Of a DNA stretch of 64,000 nucleotides, positions 25,257-33,924 are shown one piece after another. Position numbers and translations under genes: made by a program. Each line of letters starts with the position of its first letter. Within the stretch, counting starts at the first letter, position 1. Source of the stretch: Chloroflexota bacterium (lineage in GTDB: Bacteria > Chloroflexota > Anaerolineae > Aggregatilineales > Phototrophicaceae). A model generated the notes under the pieces. That model was given only the letters and a program-made list of their open reading frames with translations. It was not told where the DNA came from and ran no database searches. Location of the stretch: assembly GCA_020161935.1 (NCBI GenBank), contig JAIUNI010000005.1, positions 248,001 to 312,000 of the forward strand, in the 5' to 3' direction.

Positions 25257-26345
25257 TTATTGTTCTGAAGTCGGGGTTTCGTCAGTCGTTTCGGAGGGTT
25301 TGTCTTTGGCGTAGATATGTTCCAGCGCGTCGGTCATCAATTCTGAGACATAACGCACGGTGCTGATCGCGCGGTCATAATTAATGTAGACGGGGCCGAG
25401 TACGCCTAACGCGCCGCTGATTTGACCGGGGATGCCATAACGGCTGAAAACCATGCTGACGTGGTTGAGTTCTGACCAGCGGCCCTCACCCCCAATGACG
25501 ACTTCGACACGGTTAATCGTCGGGGAAAGCTCGCTGAGAATCATGTTGAGTACCGGGCGTTCTTCAAACACACGGACGGCTTGCTGTGCGCCAGCGCTGC
25601 TCTGGAAGCTGCCCATGACCTCGCTCAAGCCTTCACGGTAGATGAAACGCAGCGGGTTATTATCCGACTTCTCCATCAGGTCAACGATGACATCGGCAAT
25701 TTCGCGGTCGAGCATTTGCAACTGGATGCTTTTCATCCGCGCTTGGTTCGCGTTTAAATCCATGAACAACGTGTTGACGCGCGAGGCGACTTCGCTCAAC
25801 TGCGTTTGCGGAATCGGCTCACTGAGGTTGTGCATTTGCTGTTGAACCGCGCCGCCGTGCAGAACCAGTACGATCAGCACCAAGCGACCCTGTATCGAGA
25901 TGACTTCCAAGTGTTTGAAACGGTTGGTTTCGGCAATTGGCGGTGTGACGAGCGCGGCAGAATTGACGGTACGGGCTAGGATAAGTGCGGCGCGGCGCAT
26001 CCACTGTTCGGTTGCGAGCGGCGTATCTTGAAAGGTCTCGGCGATATGGGTTTGTTCAGCAGGCAGCAGATCCCCATTATTAATGAGGCGCTTTACGAAG
26101 TAGCGGTAGCCATTTTCGGTTGGCACGCGCCCGGCGGAAGTGTGCGGCGCGATCACATAACCGAGTTCTTCTAACACTGCCATTTCGTTGCGGATGGTAG
26201 CACTGCTGACGTTGAGCGCGGCATTTTCGGCCAGACTTTTGGAGCTAACGGGTTCGGGATTTGTGGTATATGCCCGGACGATATGCGAGAGAATATCTTC
26301 TTGACGACGGGTAAGTTCTGGTAGCTGGGGATCGTCTATATGCAT
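25257..26345 (-). CDS. hrcA: Heat-inducible transcription repressor HrcA
   Basis: HrcA represses heat-shock genes by binding CIRCE operators. The winged helix is at the N-terminus (LTRRQEDILSHIVRAYTTNPEPVSSKSLAENAALNVSSATIRNEMAVLEELGYVIAPHTSAGRVPTENGYRYFV), the hallmark of the family. The rest has the effector domain with LVIVLVLHGGAVQQQ-like text (RLVLIVLVLHGGAVQQQMHN) and the late QISGALGVLGPVYINYDRAISTVRYVSELM. The length of 362 residues fits. It is the first gene of the heat-shock cluster and has a good promoter upstream. Confidence 0.95.
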   Translation of the reverse strand: MHIDDPQLPELTRRQEDILSHIVRAYTTNPEPVSSKSLAENAALNVSSATIRNEMAVLEELGYVIAPHTSAGRVPTENGYRYFVKRLINNGDLLPAEQTHIAETFQDTPLATEQWMRRAALILARTVNSAALVTPPIAETNRFKHLEVISIQGRLVLIVLVLHGGAVQQQMHNLSEPIPQTQLSEVASRVNTLFMDLNANQARMKSIQLQMLDREIADVIVDLMEKSDNNPLRFIYREGLSEVMGSFQSSAGAQQAVRVFEERPVLNMILSELSPTINRVEVVIGGEGRWSELNHVSMVFSRYGIPGQISGALGVLGPVYINYDRAISTVRYVSELMTDALEHIYAKDKPSETTDETPTSEQ

Positions 26346-26410
26346 AGGATAAAGTCAATCTCGTGCTGTTGTTAATCAGTTATGCTCATCATGGCGGCAC
26401 ATTGAACATC

Positions 26411-26439
26411 ATGATAACATGGCTAGAAAACAGCGTCAA
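26411..26439 (-). promoter_or_regulatory. Promoter of hrcA
   Basis: On the minus strand TTGACG (-35, 26434-26439) and TATCAT (-10, 26411-26416) are separated by 17 bases, and a TGT extends the -10. This is the best sigma70-type promoter in the heat-shock cluster. It overlaps the region upstream of the divergent trxA gene. Confidence 0.65.
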
Positions 26440-26463
26440 AATAGTTAAAGGATAAAACGGGCG

Positions 26464-26790
26464 ATGAGCGACAAGACCTTCGAAATCACTGAAGCGAATT
26501 TCCAGAAAGAAGTTCTGGAGTCAACCGAGCCAGTGCTGATTGATTTCTGGGCGGATTGGTGTACGCCGTGTAAGATGCTCAGTCCGTTGGTTGACCAGAT
26601 CGCGGAAGAATATCAGGGTAAAGTGCGTGTTGGTAAGCTGGACGCGGACGCGAACCCGGATGTCGTGATGCGGTATAACGTCATGGGTTTGCCGACCCTG
26701 ATGCTATTTAAGGGTGGCGAAGCGGTTGAACGCATTACCGGTTACCAGCCGAAGGACAAGATTACCTCCAAGTTGGTTCCGCACTTCTAA
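26464..26790 (+). CDS. trxA: Thioredoxin (CTPC active site)
   Basis: The 108-residue protein has the thioredoxin fold with FWADWCTPCKMLSPLVDQIA and the later cis-Pro loop VMGLPTLMLFKGGE. The redox site is Cys33-Thr34-Pro35-Cys36, where most thioredoxins have CGPC; CTPC occurs in a minority of the family and can shift the redox potential. Everything else is standard. It is a single-gene unit with a strong terminator, divergent from hrcA. Confidence 0.95.
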   Translation: MSDKTFEITEANFQKEVLESTEPVLIDFWADWCTPCKMLSPLVDQIAEEYQGKVRVGKLDADANPDVVMRYNVMGLPTLMLFKGGEAVERITGYQPKDKITSKLVPHF

Positions 26791-26818
26791 TTGGTGCAGA
26801 TGACGATGACCTGATGAG

Positions 26819-26850
26819 ATGCCCGTGTTGATGAGACACGGGCATTTTTG
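26819..26850 (+). terminator. Intrinsic terminator after trxA
   Basis: ATGCCCGTGT pairs with ACACGGGCAT around TGATGAG, and TTTTTG follows. Ten perfect pairs. Confidence 0.9.
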
Positions 26851-26996
26851 TTATCTTTGCACGTTTGAAAGGCGAAGTCGTTAGGAATGCGTTAGTTATG
26901 AGTGGGATACATATGGTGAATAGTTACTGCTCAATTTGCCACATCAGGCGAGTTGGGCATTCGCATATTTCATTGATAGTCTGAAAGAGATTTACC

Positions 26997-29051
26997 GTGA
27001 AGCGACGACGTATTTTGCTGCTGGGCGGGCTGCTGGTGATGATGGCGGTCATCGTAGGCGGCGCGATCTACCTCATCAAAAAAACGGATATTGTGGATAA
27101 GGTGAAGTTGGCACTGGAACCCACCAACCCGCCAAAAGATTTTTATTATCAGTCGGTAGTGTTGAATTTATACGAACCGACCAGCGTGACTTTCGGCCCG
27201 GAAGGAGATATGTATATTACCGAGCGCACCGGTAATGTGAAACAAGTTAAAGCGGGCGGTACGCAGACCGATAAGCAGCCTGTTTTGGCGCTCGAAAATA
27301 TCAATACGGCTGAGGGTGAACGCGGCCTCGTGGGCTTCGTGCTGGATCCTGACTTTGCTACGAACCACTACTACTATGTGTTTTATACCGCTGACCAACC
27401 CCTGCACGACCGCATCTCGCGATTTACCCTCAGCGATGACTTCACAACCGATTTGCAAACGGAGCAGGTGATCTGGGAGGATTTGGAGATCGCCGACTTC
27501 TGGCATCACGGCGGGCAGCTTGCTTTCGGCAAGGATGGCAAGTTGTACGCGGCGGTTGGCTTCCACAGTGACGCGACGCAGGGGGTAGAGAATGTGTCGC
27601 AGCGGCTGGATACCTACCACGGTAAGCTGCTGCGCCTGAACGCGGATGGCAGCGTGCCAGAGGACAATCCTTTTTATGACGGGGACGGGCCGAACCTTGA
27701 TGCCATCTGGGCAATCGGGTTACGCAACCCCTTCCGTTTTTCATTCGACCCCGTTACGGATGTGATGTACATTTCGGATGTGGGCGGGAATGACAGCAAC
27801 GCCACCGAGGAACTGAACGTCGGGCAGGCGGGCGCGAACTACGGGTGGCCGATTTGCGAGGGCGTGTGTAATACCGAAGGTATCACCAACCCGATCTTTA
27901 GCTACCAGCATCATGGGCGGGACGCTTCGATTATTGGTGGGTTTGTGTATCGTTCCGAAACGTTCCCACTGGAGTATCAAGGCAGCTATTTCTACGCGGA
28001 TTATGCCCAGAACTGGATTCGGCGGTTGACCTTCGATGCGAACGGTAACGTGGCGAAGGATATGCCATTCCTGCCGACGAATGGCATCAACGACCAGCCG
28101 ATTGGCGATATTGTCGATGTGGAAAGTGGGCCGGATGGGGCGTTGTATTACGTCGACATCGCGCTGGATAACTACGGCAACCACTTAGGTCCGGGAAGTG
28201 TGCGGCGTGTGGTCTACAGCCCGAATAACCATCCGCCAGCGATTGCGTCTGCTGCCGCCGATAGGCAGAGTGCGCCAGCCGCCCCACAAGCGATTGCCTT
28301 CAGCAGTTCGGCGAGTGACAGCGACAACAATGCGCTGATGTACAGTTGGGACTTCGGGGACGGCACGACCGGCAGCGAGGCGAACGTCAGCCATACCTAT
28401 GATAAGGCAGGTGAATACTCAGCGCGGTTGACCGTTTCGGATGGCAGCGCGGTCACACTTTCCGACCCGATTGCGATTGTGATTGGAACACCGCCGACGA
28501 TTGCGATTGACCAGCCGGTCGATCAAGCAACCTTCCGCGCGGGTGAGACCATCACCATGCACGGGACGGCGACGGATGATGGGCCGCTGACGGACGACAG
28601 CTACAGTTGGAGGACGGTCTTCCATCACCTCGACCATGTACATCCGAGTACTGGCGCGGTGAGCGGCGAAACCGCAACGTTTGACATCGGAACGACCGGA
28701 CATGATTTCAGCGAGACGACGTGGTACGAAGTCATTCTCTCGGTGACGGATGCGGACGGCTTGATTTCCACCGCGTCAGTCGAGATTTTCCCGGATAAGG
28801 TTACGCAGACTTTCCAGACTGATCCGCCGGGACTGGTGCTGGGTTACAACGAGGCGGGAACGATCCAAACGCCATTTATCCGCGAGGCGCTCATTGGCTT
28901 CGAAAATATCTTGAGCGCACCGTTGGAGCAAACGCTTGATGGGGTGACGTATCGCTTTGACTCGTGGTCGGATGGGGGCGAGGAGATGCACACCGTCGTC
29001 ACGGGGGACAGCGACGCGACTTACACCGCCATCTATAAACCGGCGCAGTAG
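26997..29051 (+). CDS. Membrane-anchored sorbosone/glucose dehydrogenase-like propeller with PKD domain
   Basis: The protein starts at a GTG and opens with basic residues and one membrane helix (ILLLGGLLVMMAVIVGGAIYLI). Residues 60-400 form a six-bladed propeller of the PQQ-type glucose/sorbosone dehydrogenase family: FGPEGDMYITERTGNVKQV, ERGLVGFVLDPDFATNHYYYVFYT, WHHGGQLAFGKDGKLYAAVG, WAIGLRNPFRFSFDP and EELNVGQAGANYGWP. Next is a PKD domain (SSASDSDNNALMYSWDFGDGTTGSEANVSHTYDKAGEY) and a C-terminal beta domain with TYTAIYKP at its end. The PQQ-binding residues cannot be confirmed. It probably acts outside the membrane on sugars or alcohols, or as a carbohydrate-binding protein. Confidence 0.85.
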   Translation: MKRRRILLLGGLLVMMAVIVGGAIYLIKKTDIVDKVKLALEPTNPPKDFYYQSVVLNLYEPTSVTFGPEGDMYITERTGNVKQVKAGGTQTDKQPVLALENINTAEGERGLVGFVLDPDFATNHYYYVFYTADQPLHDRISRFTLSDDFTTDLQTEQVIWEDLEIADFWHHGGQLAFGKDGKLYAAVGFHSDATQGVENVSQRLDTYHGKLLRLNADGSVPEDNPFYDGDGPNLDAIWAIGLRNPFRFSFDPVTDVMYISDVGGNDSNATEELNVGQAGANYGWPICEGVCNTEGITNPIFSYQHHGRDASIIGGFVYRSETFPLEYQGSYFYADYAQNWIRRLTFDANGNVAKDMPFLPTNGINDQPIGDIVDVESGPDGALYYVDIALDNYGNHLGPGSVRRVVYSPNNHPPAIASAAADRQSAPAAPQAIAFSSSASDSDNNALMYSWDFGDGTTGSEANVSHTYDKAGEYSARLTVSDGSAVTLSDPIAIVIGTPPTIAIDQPVDQATFRAGETITMHGTATDDGPLTDDSYSWRTVFHHLDHVHPSTGAVSGETATFDIGTTGHDFSETTWYEVILSVTDADGLISTASVEIFPDKVTQTFQTDPPGLVLGYNEAGTIQTPFIREALIGFENILSAPLEQTLDGVTYRFDSWSDGGEEMHTVVTGDSDATYTAIYKPAQ

Positions 29052-29070
29052 AAAAGCAGGATGCAAAACA

Positions 29071-29100
29071 AATGCCCGCGTAACAGCGGGCATTATTGTT
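29071..29100. terminator. Bidirectional terminator between two convergent genes
   Basis: AATGCCCGC pairs with GCGGGCATT around GTAACA. It is followed by a T-rich stretch on the plus strand (ATTGTTTAC) and on the minus strand (TGTTTTGC), so it can serve both the dehydrogenase gene and the sensor kinase gene. Confidence 0.8.
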
Positions 29101-29121
29101 TACAGTAGTTGGTTGGAAAAG

Positions 29122-32100
29122 CTACTTCGCGGGCTGCATTTCTGGCTGTGCGGCGGGTTGGCTTTCGACCGCTATAGGGATGGTGAAGTGGAAGGTCGTG
29201 CCTTTGCCGAGTTCACTTTCGACCCAGACTTCGCCCTTATGCTGCTGGATGATACCGCGGGTGATGGTCAAACCCAAGCCAGTACCCGGTTGCTCGCGGG
29301 TGAGGGGGTTCTCGCTGCGGAAGTAGGGGGTGAACAGTTTCGCCAAGTCTTCGGGACTCATACCGATACCGCCATCTTTGACGCTGACATGCAGCGACGC
29401 ACCCTGATCGCGGCCTTTATTATCCAGTGTCTTGGCTTGGACTTCGGCGGCGATCACGATCTCGGTGTTTTCCGGCGAGTACTTCCACGCATTGCTCACC
29501 ATATTCGTCATTACTTGGATCAGACGGTTCTGGTCAGCCAGAATGTTCGGCAAGCGTTCCGGCAGCCGCAGCGTGAGTAACTGTTCTTTTTCCTCGATTT
29601 GCCGCGTGAGTGGGCGCAGTGTTTCGCTGACGACCGTACGGAAGTCGATGGGCGCGAGTTCAACGCTGAGGTTATTAGTTTGCAGCTTGGTCACGTCGTT
29701 CAAGTCGCTGACGAGCGTGTTCATCCGGTCGATATTGGAGCGGATGGTGTTGAGGAAGTTCTTCTGGTTGTCGTTCATTTCGCCAGCCATACCGCTGACC
29801 AACAGGTCGGCGAAGCCCTTCATCGAGGTCATGGGTGTCTTGAGTTCGTGCGCCACGAAGCTGACGAACTCGCTCTTGGACTCGTTGGCGCGGGTGAGTT
29901 CGGCGTTGATCTGCGCGTTGGTGATGGCGATGCTGGCGTGTTCAGCGAGGCGCTGGGCAAAGGCCATATCGACCAGACTCAGGCGCGGCTCTTTGTCTTT
30001 TTCCAACACGAGGATGGCGTTAATGGCACCACCGGCAAGCATCGGGATGGTGAGTTGGCTGAGTGAACCGCGTAAGCTGGGCGTATAGTTCGGGTCGATC
30101 TTAGTATCCGTCACAAGGTCGGGCTGGCGGGTACGCATGACGCGCTTGACCACGCCTTCCAGCGGCCAGATGCGGCCTTCCGCGCCTTGCGGGTAATCTT
30201 CGAGGTCATAGCCAGACATCGAAATGATTTCGAGGTGCGGGTTATCGTCGCCGACGACCAAGCCCAACGCGCCAGCCGTCGCGCCGCTGTTGGAGATGGC
30301 GTAGCGCATGGTGATGTCGGCGACTTTTTGCAGATCGAGCGAACGGTTGAGTTCAACGTCAATACGTTCAAGTGCCTGTAGTTCCGCCACACGCTGACCC
30401 AACTGCAAGTCGGTCATTTGGAACAGACGCGCGTTTTCGATGGCGACGGCGGCCTGACCTGCAAAAGTGGTCAACAGTTCCGCGTCGTCGGGTAGATAAA
30501 CGCCGCCTTCCTTCTTGTTGAGAACTTCCAGCACGCCGATGACTTTACCCTGCGCCAGCAGCGGCACCGCGAGAACGGCGGTCGTGCTGAATGCGCCGGT
30601 TGCCTCGCCACCCCAACGCGGGTCATTCGCGGCATCGTTGACGATTACCGTCTTACCGGTGGTCGCCACTTCACCCGCGAGGCCACGGTTCTTGGGGAAT
30701 TTCCGCCCGATCAGTTTCTTGCCGGATTCACCCGTTGCCACCCTAAACTCAAGGCTGTCGCTGTTTTCATCCGTCAGCAGCAGCGAACCCGCTTCCGCGT
30801 TGAGAATGTTTGCCGCGCTTTCGGTAATCAGTTCGAGCAGGTTTTCGACGTTCAATTCGGACGACAGCTTTTGGCTGATTTCATTCAAGGCGCTCAACTG
30901 CCGTGCGCGTAAATCTGTTTCGGCAAAGAGACGCGCTTTTTCCAGCGAGGTCGCCGCCAACGTGCCGATGTCACTGAACACGCGCAGTTGATCGTCGGTA
31001 TATTTCTTGCCGACCTCGGTTGACCCCACCGCCAGCACGCCGAGGGTGCTTGAACCCGCTTCGAGCGGCACACCCATCCACGCCTTGAGGTCGAGGCTTT
31101 CGTAAATGATGGTGCTGCCGCGCTTCTGCATTTCTGCCGCGTAATTCTCGACGCGCAGCGGCTTACCGGTGTTCACCACTTCGCTGAACAAATCACGCCC
31201 CATCAGCCAGCGGCGGTTTTCACGGTCGGTATAACGCTCGTCATTTTCAAGGAAGAAGGCGAAGAACATTTTGTCGATGCCGCGTTCGCGCAGCGCGATA
31301 TAGAAGTAGGGCGCGGAGATTAAGCGATCTGTTTGCGCGTAAATGAGTTCGAGCAAATCATCAAAGGAGATGGTGAAGTTGACCGCTTGGCTGACCTGAC
31401 TGAGCACGTCCAGTTCACGCACGCGGCGTTCCAGCGAGTCAACGACTTGGGCGCGTTCGACCGCAACTGCCAACTGCGCGGTGAGGCTTTGAATGAAGCG
31501 GAGTTCTTCAAACCCATAGCCGCCTTTGGTGTTACGGGCTGCGCCGAGTGCCACGAAGCCGATCAGTTCTCTACGACCACGCATGGGGGTAAGCACAACC
31601 GTTTTCAGAATGCCCAAGCGTGACTTTTCCGCCAGTAAATCCGGCTGCCATGCGCGACCCGGTTCGAGGTAAACCTGCTCGTTCTTGTCCAACAGCTTAA
31701 TCAACGAACTGCTGCTATCAAACCGGACATCCGTTTCCGGCTTCGGGCTGCCATATGCGGAGAATTCTGCCGCTTGGCGGTTTGGCAGAAATAGGAAGCT
31801 GCTCGATGGGTTGATGGTTTGCGCTAATTCGTTACGGAACGCCTCGAAAAGTTGGTCAAGGGTTTCCAACGAGGTTAGACGCGCCGCAAAATCTTCGACG
31901 TGTTCTTGATAGTTCGTGCGCTTACGGAAGTAAATCCGGTTGATGCGCTCCTGCATGACGTTGCGTATGGGCAAGAAGGCGACTGCCAGCACGAAGATCG
32001 TCAGCGCGATGACGAATTGGTTGCCTTGCAGCGCCAACACCTGATTGGTAAACAAACTCGCGCCGAACACAATCAAGAAATAGCCCAGCACCAGCGCCAC

Positions 32101-33324
32101 GAGCATGATGCCGTAGGTAATGCCCTGACTGATGATTTGGTCGGTATTCACGCGCCGGTATTGCAGCACTGCATAGGCTAACGCCAGCGACGGCATGACG
32201 AAGAAGGGCATGGTCGCCGAGGTGTTTACGCCAAAAATCGGGGTATTAAAAAGGTTGCGGAGAACCTCGTCGATAATCCAGATGAACAGCGGCACAACCA
32301 TCAGCGCGATACCGATGAGTACGCTGTTGGTTTGGTCGCGGATGGTTGGTGAGGTCGCTTTGGCACGACGCTGGACGAGATTGACTGTCAGCACGATGAG
32401 CATCAGCACACCGTAGAACAAACCCGGTTGCCAGACATCGGGGAAACTTTTGCCGACGGATGACGAGAGAAAGAGCGAAACACCAAATAGGGTAATCGGC
32501 ATGTTAAAGGCGAGGGGCAGCCACTTGAGCCACGGATAGCGGTAGACAGCATTCAGCCGCACCGGAAACACCAGAGCCAGCGTACCAAGCGGCGCACCGA
32601 TGACCAAAGTAGCGAGCAGCCACGGCAGTAACGCGGTATAGGTGTTGTTGAGCGAGAATAACCCTGCCATGAAAACGCCGAAGGTGAGCGAGAACAAGCT
32701 GACGAGCTGCGCGGCGGGCTGCTGTGGGCGCAGGTAGGCGACGGCGATGCCCAAAATGACGAGGATGAGGCCGCCGATGAACGGAATAATGAAGTAGGCG
32801 ATGAAGTCAGTATCGGATAGATCGCCCAGCATGTAGCTCAGGCTGCATGTGCTAAAGCCATCCCGTACCGTGCTGCAATAACTGGGTGGCACTTTGCCCA
32901 AGTCCGGGCGCTGGAACTGCACCTCGACCGTATCGCCGACCGCGAGGCCGCTCATGATGGTTAGGAAGTTCGTGCGTGCTGAGAGGTGGTCGCCAAGTGT
33001 ATCGAATAGGCGCTGACCGTTAATGTGTGTGATTTCATCCAACCGCTGCAAGCCAGCATTTAACCCCGCCCATTCAGACGAGCCAATCGGTTGTGACCCA
33101 TCTACCGCTAGATAGGGATTCATCATGGCACCGAAGAACGGTTTTTGCCGCCATTGGATAGCGCTGCTGAGGAACACAAACAGGAGGATTACGGCGACGA
33201 GGCTGACAGTTATCGTTAGGTAGAACGGCAGCCGATTGAGTATTGCCACGGCGTTTGTATTTGGACTGATGGGGCTGGCAGCGACATCAGAATTCTGGCT
33301 TTGCTTGGGAGCGAAGCTGCTCAT
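29122..33324 (-). CDS. Multi-GAF membrane sensor histidine kinase
   Basis: About 1400 residues. A first membrane helix (near residue 40), then an extracytoplasmic PDZ-like segment (LNAGLQRLDEITHINGQRLFDTLG), then roughly eight membrane helices to residue 430. Four GAF domains follow (about 490-650, 660-805, 830-965 and 1005-1130), each ending in AVAxExA- or AIxNAxxF-type helices. The kinase core has H1159 in FVAHELKTPMTSMKG, an N box SNAWKYSP, DGGIGMSPEDL and GTGLGLTITRGIIQQHKGEV. I start at ATG 33324 because CGGAGGGA precedes it and an extended -10 promoter at 33360-33368 lies within the upstream reading frame. The signal is unknown; no response regulator is next to it. Confidence 0.88.
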   Translation of the reverse strand: MSSFAPKQSQNSDVAASPISPNTNAVAILNRLPFYLTITVSLVAVILLFVFLSSAIQWRQKPFFGAMMNPYLAVDGSQPIGSSEWAGLNAGLQRLDEITHINGQRLFDTLGDHLSARTNFLTIMSGLAVGDTVEVQFQRPDLGKVPPSYCSTVRDGFSTCSLSYMLGDLSDTDFIAYFIIPFIGGLILVILGIAVAYLRPQQPAAQLVSLFSLTFGVFMAGLFSLNNTYTALLPWLLATLVIGAPLGTLALVFPVRLNAVYRYPWLKWLPLAFNMPITLFGVSLFLSSSVGKSFPDVWQPGLFYGVLMLIVLTVNLVQRRAKATSPTIRDQTNSVLIGIALMVVPLFIWIIDEVLRNLFNTPIFGVNTSATMPFFVMPSLALAYAVLQYRRVNTDQIISQGITYGIMLVALVLGYFLIVFGASLFTNQVLALQGNQFVIALTIFVLAVAFLPIRNVMQERINRIYFRKRTNYQEHVEDFAARLTSLETLDQLFEAFRNELAQTINPSSSFLFLPNRQAAEFSAYGSPKPETDVRFDSSSSLIKLLDKNEQVYLEPGRAWQPDLLAEKSRLGILKTVVLTPMRGRRELIGFVALGAARNTKGGYGFEELRFIQSLTAQLAVAVERAQVVDSLERRVRELDVLSQVSQAVNFTISFDDLLELIYAQTDRLISAPYFYIALRERGIDKMFFAFFLENDERYTDRENRRWLMGRDLFSEVVNTGKPLRVENYAAEMQKRGSTIIYESLDLKAWMGVPLEAGSSTLGVLAVGSTEVGKKYTDDQLRVFSDIGTLAATSLEKARLFAETDLRARQLSALNEISQKLSSELNVENLLELITESAANILNAEAGSLLLTDENSDSLEFRVATGESGKKLIGRKFPKNRGLAGEVATTGKTVIVNDAANDPRWGGEATGAFSTTAVLAVPLLAQGKVIGVLEVLNKKEGGVYLPDDAELLTTFAGQAAVAIENARLFQMTDLQLGQRVAELQALERIDVELNRSLDLQKVADITMRYAISNSGATAGALGLVVGDDNPHLEIISMSGYDLEDYPQGAEGRIWPLEGVVKRVMRTRQPDLVTDTKIDPNYTPSLRGSLSQLTIPMLAGGAINAILVLEKDKEPRLSLVDMAFAQRLAEHASIAITNAQINAELTRANESKSEFVSFVAHELKTPMTSMKGFADLLVSGMAGEMNDNQKNFLNTIRSNIDRMNTLVSDLNDVTKLQTNNLSVELAPIDFRTVVSETLRPLTRQIEEKEQLLTLRLPERLPNILADQNRLIQVMTNMVSNAWKYSPENTEIVIAAEVQAKTLDNKGRDQGASLHVSVKDGGIGMSPEDLAKLFTPYFRSENPLTREQPGTGLGLTITRGIIQQHKGEVWVESELGKGTTFHFTIPIAVESQPAAQPEMQPAK

Positions 33325-33359
33325 CCATTCCCTCCGAAACGCACATTTAACATTAGGAT

Positions 33360-33368
33360 ATTGTAACA
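33360..33368 (-). promoter_or_regulatory. Extended -10 promoter of the sensor kinase
   Basis: On the minus strand TGTTACAAT (TGn plus TACAAT) lies 36 bases before the preferred ATG at 33324. Its position argues against an earlier start at 33420. Confidence 0.5.
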
Positions 33369-33458
33369 CAGCTTTTATACGCACGTGCGGGAATAAATTA
33401 AGTTTCGGTTTGTTTGTCATTTAGGTGACGTTCGTCTGCGTTCAGCAGGGTTGAACTC

Positions 33459-33467
33459 TGTTATAAT
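33459..33467 (+). promoter_or_regulatory. Extended -10 promoter of the B12-binding subunit gene
   Basis: TGTTATAAT (TGn plus perfect TATAAT) precedes the ATG at 33517 by 49 bases. The same 9-mer stands upstream of ubiD and secA. Confidence 0.6.
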
Positions 33468-33516
33468 GAGGTTAACTTTATGCGGTACGCACACCTTCAT
33501 GAAAGGAGCAATGCAA

Positions 33517-33924
33517 ATGACAGCCAGTGGAATTCGAGTGCTGATTGCGAAGCCCGGACTAGATGGACATGACCGGGGTGCGAAGGTGATTGCCCGTGCG
33601 CTGCGTGACGCGGGTATGGAAGTCATTTATACCGGCCTCCGGCAAACCCCTGAAATGATTTCCGAAGCGGCCTTACAAGAAGATGTGGATATTGTCGGCC
33701 TGAGCATCCTCAGTGGCGCACATATGGCGCTCGTCCCACGCATCCGGCAGGAGATGGACGCGAACGGGCTGAACGAAGTCTCAATTATTGTCGGCGGTAT
33801 CATCCCTGATGACGACATTCAGAGTTTGCAAGAGATGGGTGTTGCCGCCGTATTCGGGCCGGGAACCAGTACCGAAGAAATTGTGACCCGCATAAACGAG
33901 TTGATGGGTGCGCGGCAGGCATGA
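33517..33924 (+). CDS. Methylmalonyl-CoA mutase-type B12-binding subunit
   Basis: The 135-residue protein is a stand-alone cobalamin-binding domain. It shows the DxHxxG motif at Asp16-Gly17-His18 (GLDGHDRGAKVIARAL), where His binds the cobalt, then VGLSILSGAHMALVP and GGIIPDDDIQSLQEMGVAAVFGPGTS, all classical for the small part of methylmalonyl-CoA-type mutases. The ATG at 33517 follows AAAGGAG with good spacing. The large catalytic subunit is not in the window, so a split mutase is implied. The gene overlaps meaB by four bases. Confidence 0.92.
   Translation: MTASGIRVLIAKPGLDGHDRGAKVIARALRDAGMEVIYTGLRQTPEMISEAALQEDVDIVGLSILSGAHMALVPRIRQEMDANGLNEVSIIVGGIIPDDDIQSLQEMGVAAVFGPGTSTEEIVTRINELMGARQA

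Noticed and set aside
33325..33420. Upstream extension of the sensor kinase to a start at 33420
   Set aside because: A ribosome binding site precedes ATG 33324 and an extended -10 promoter lies within the proposed extension.
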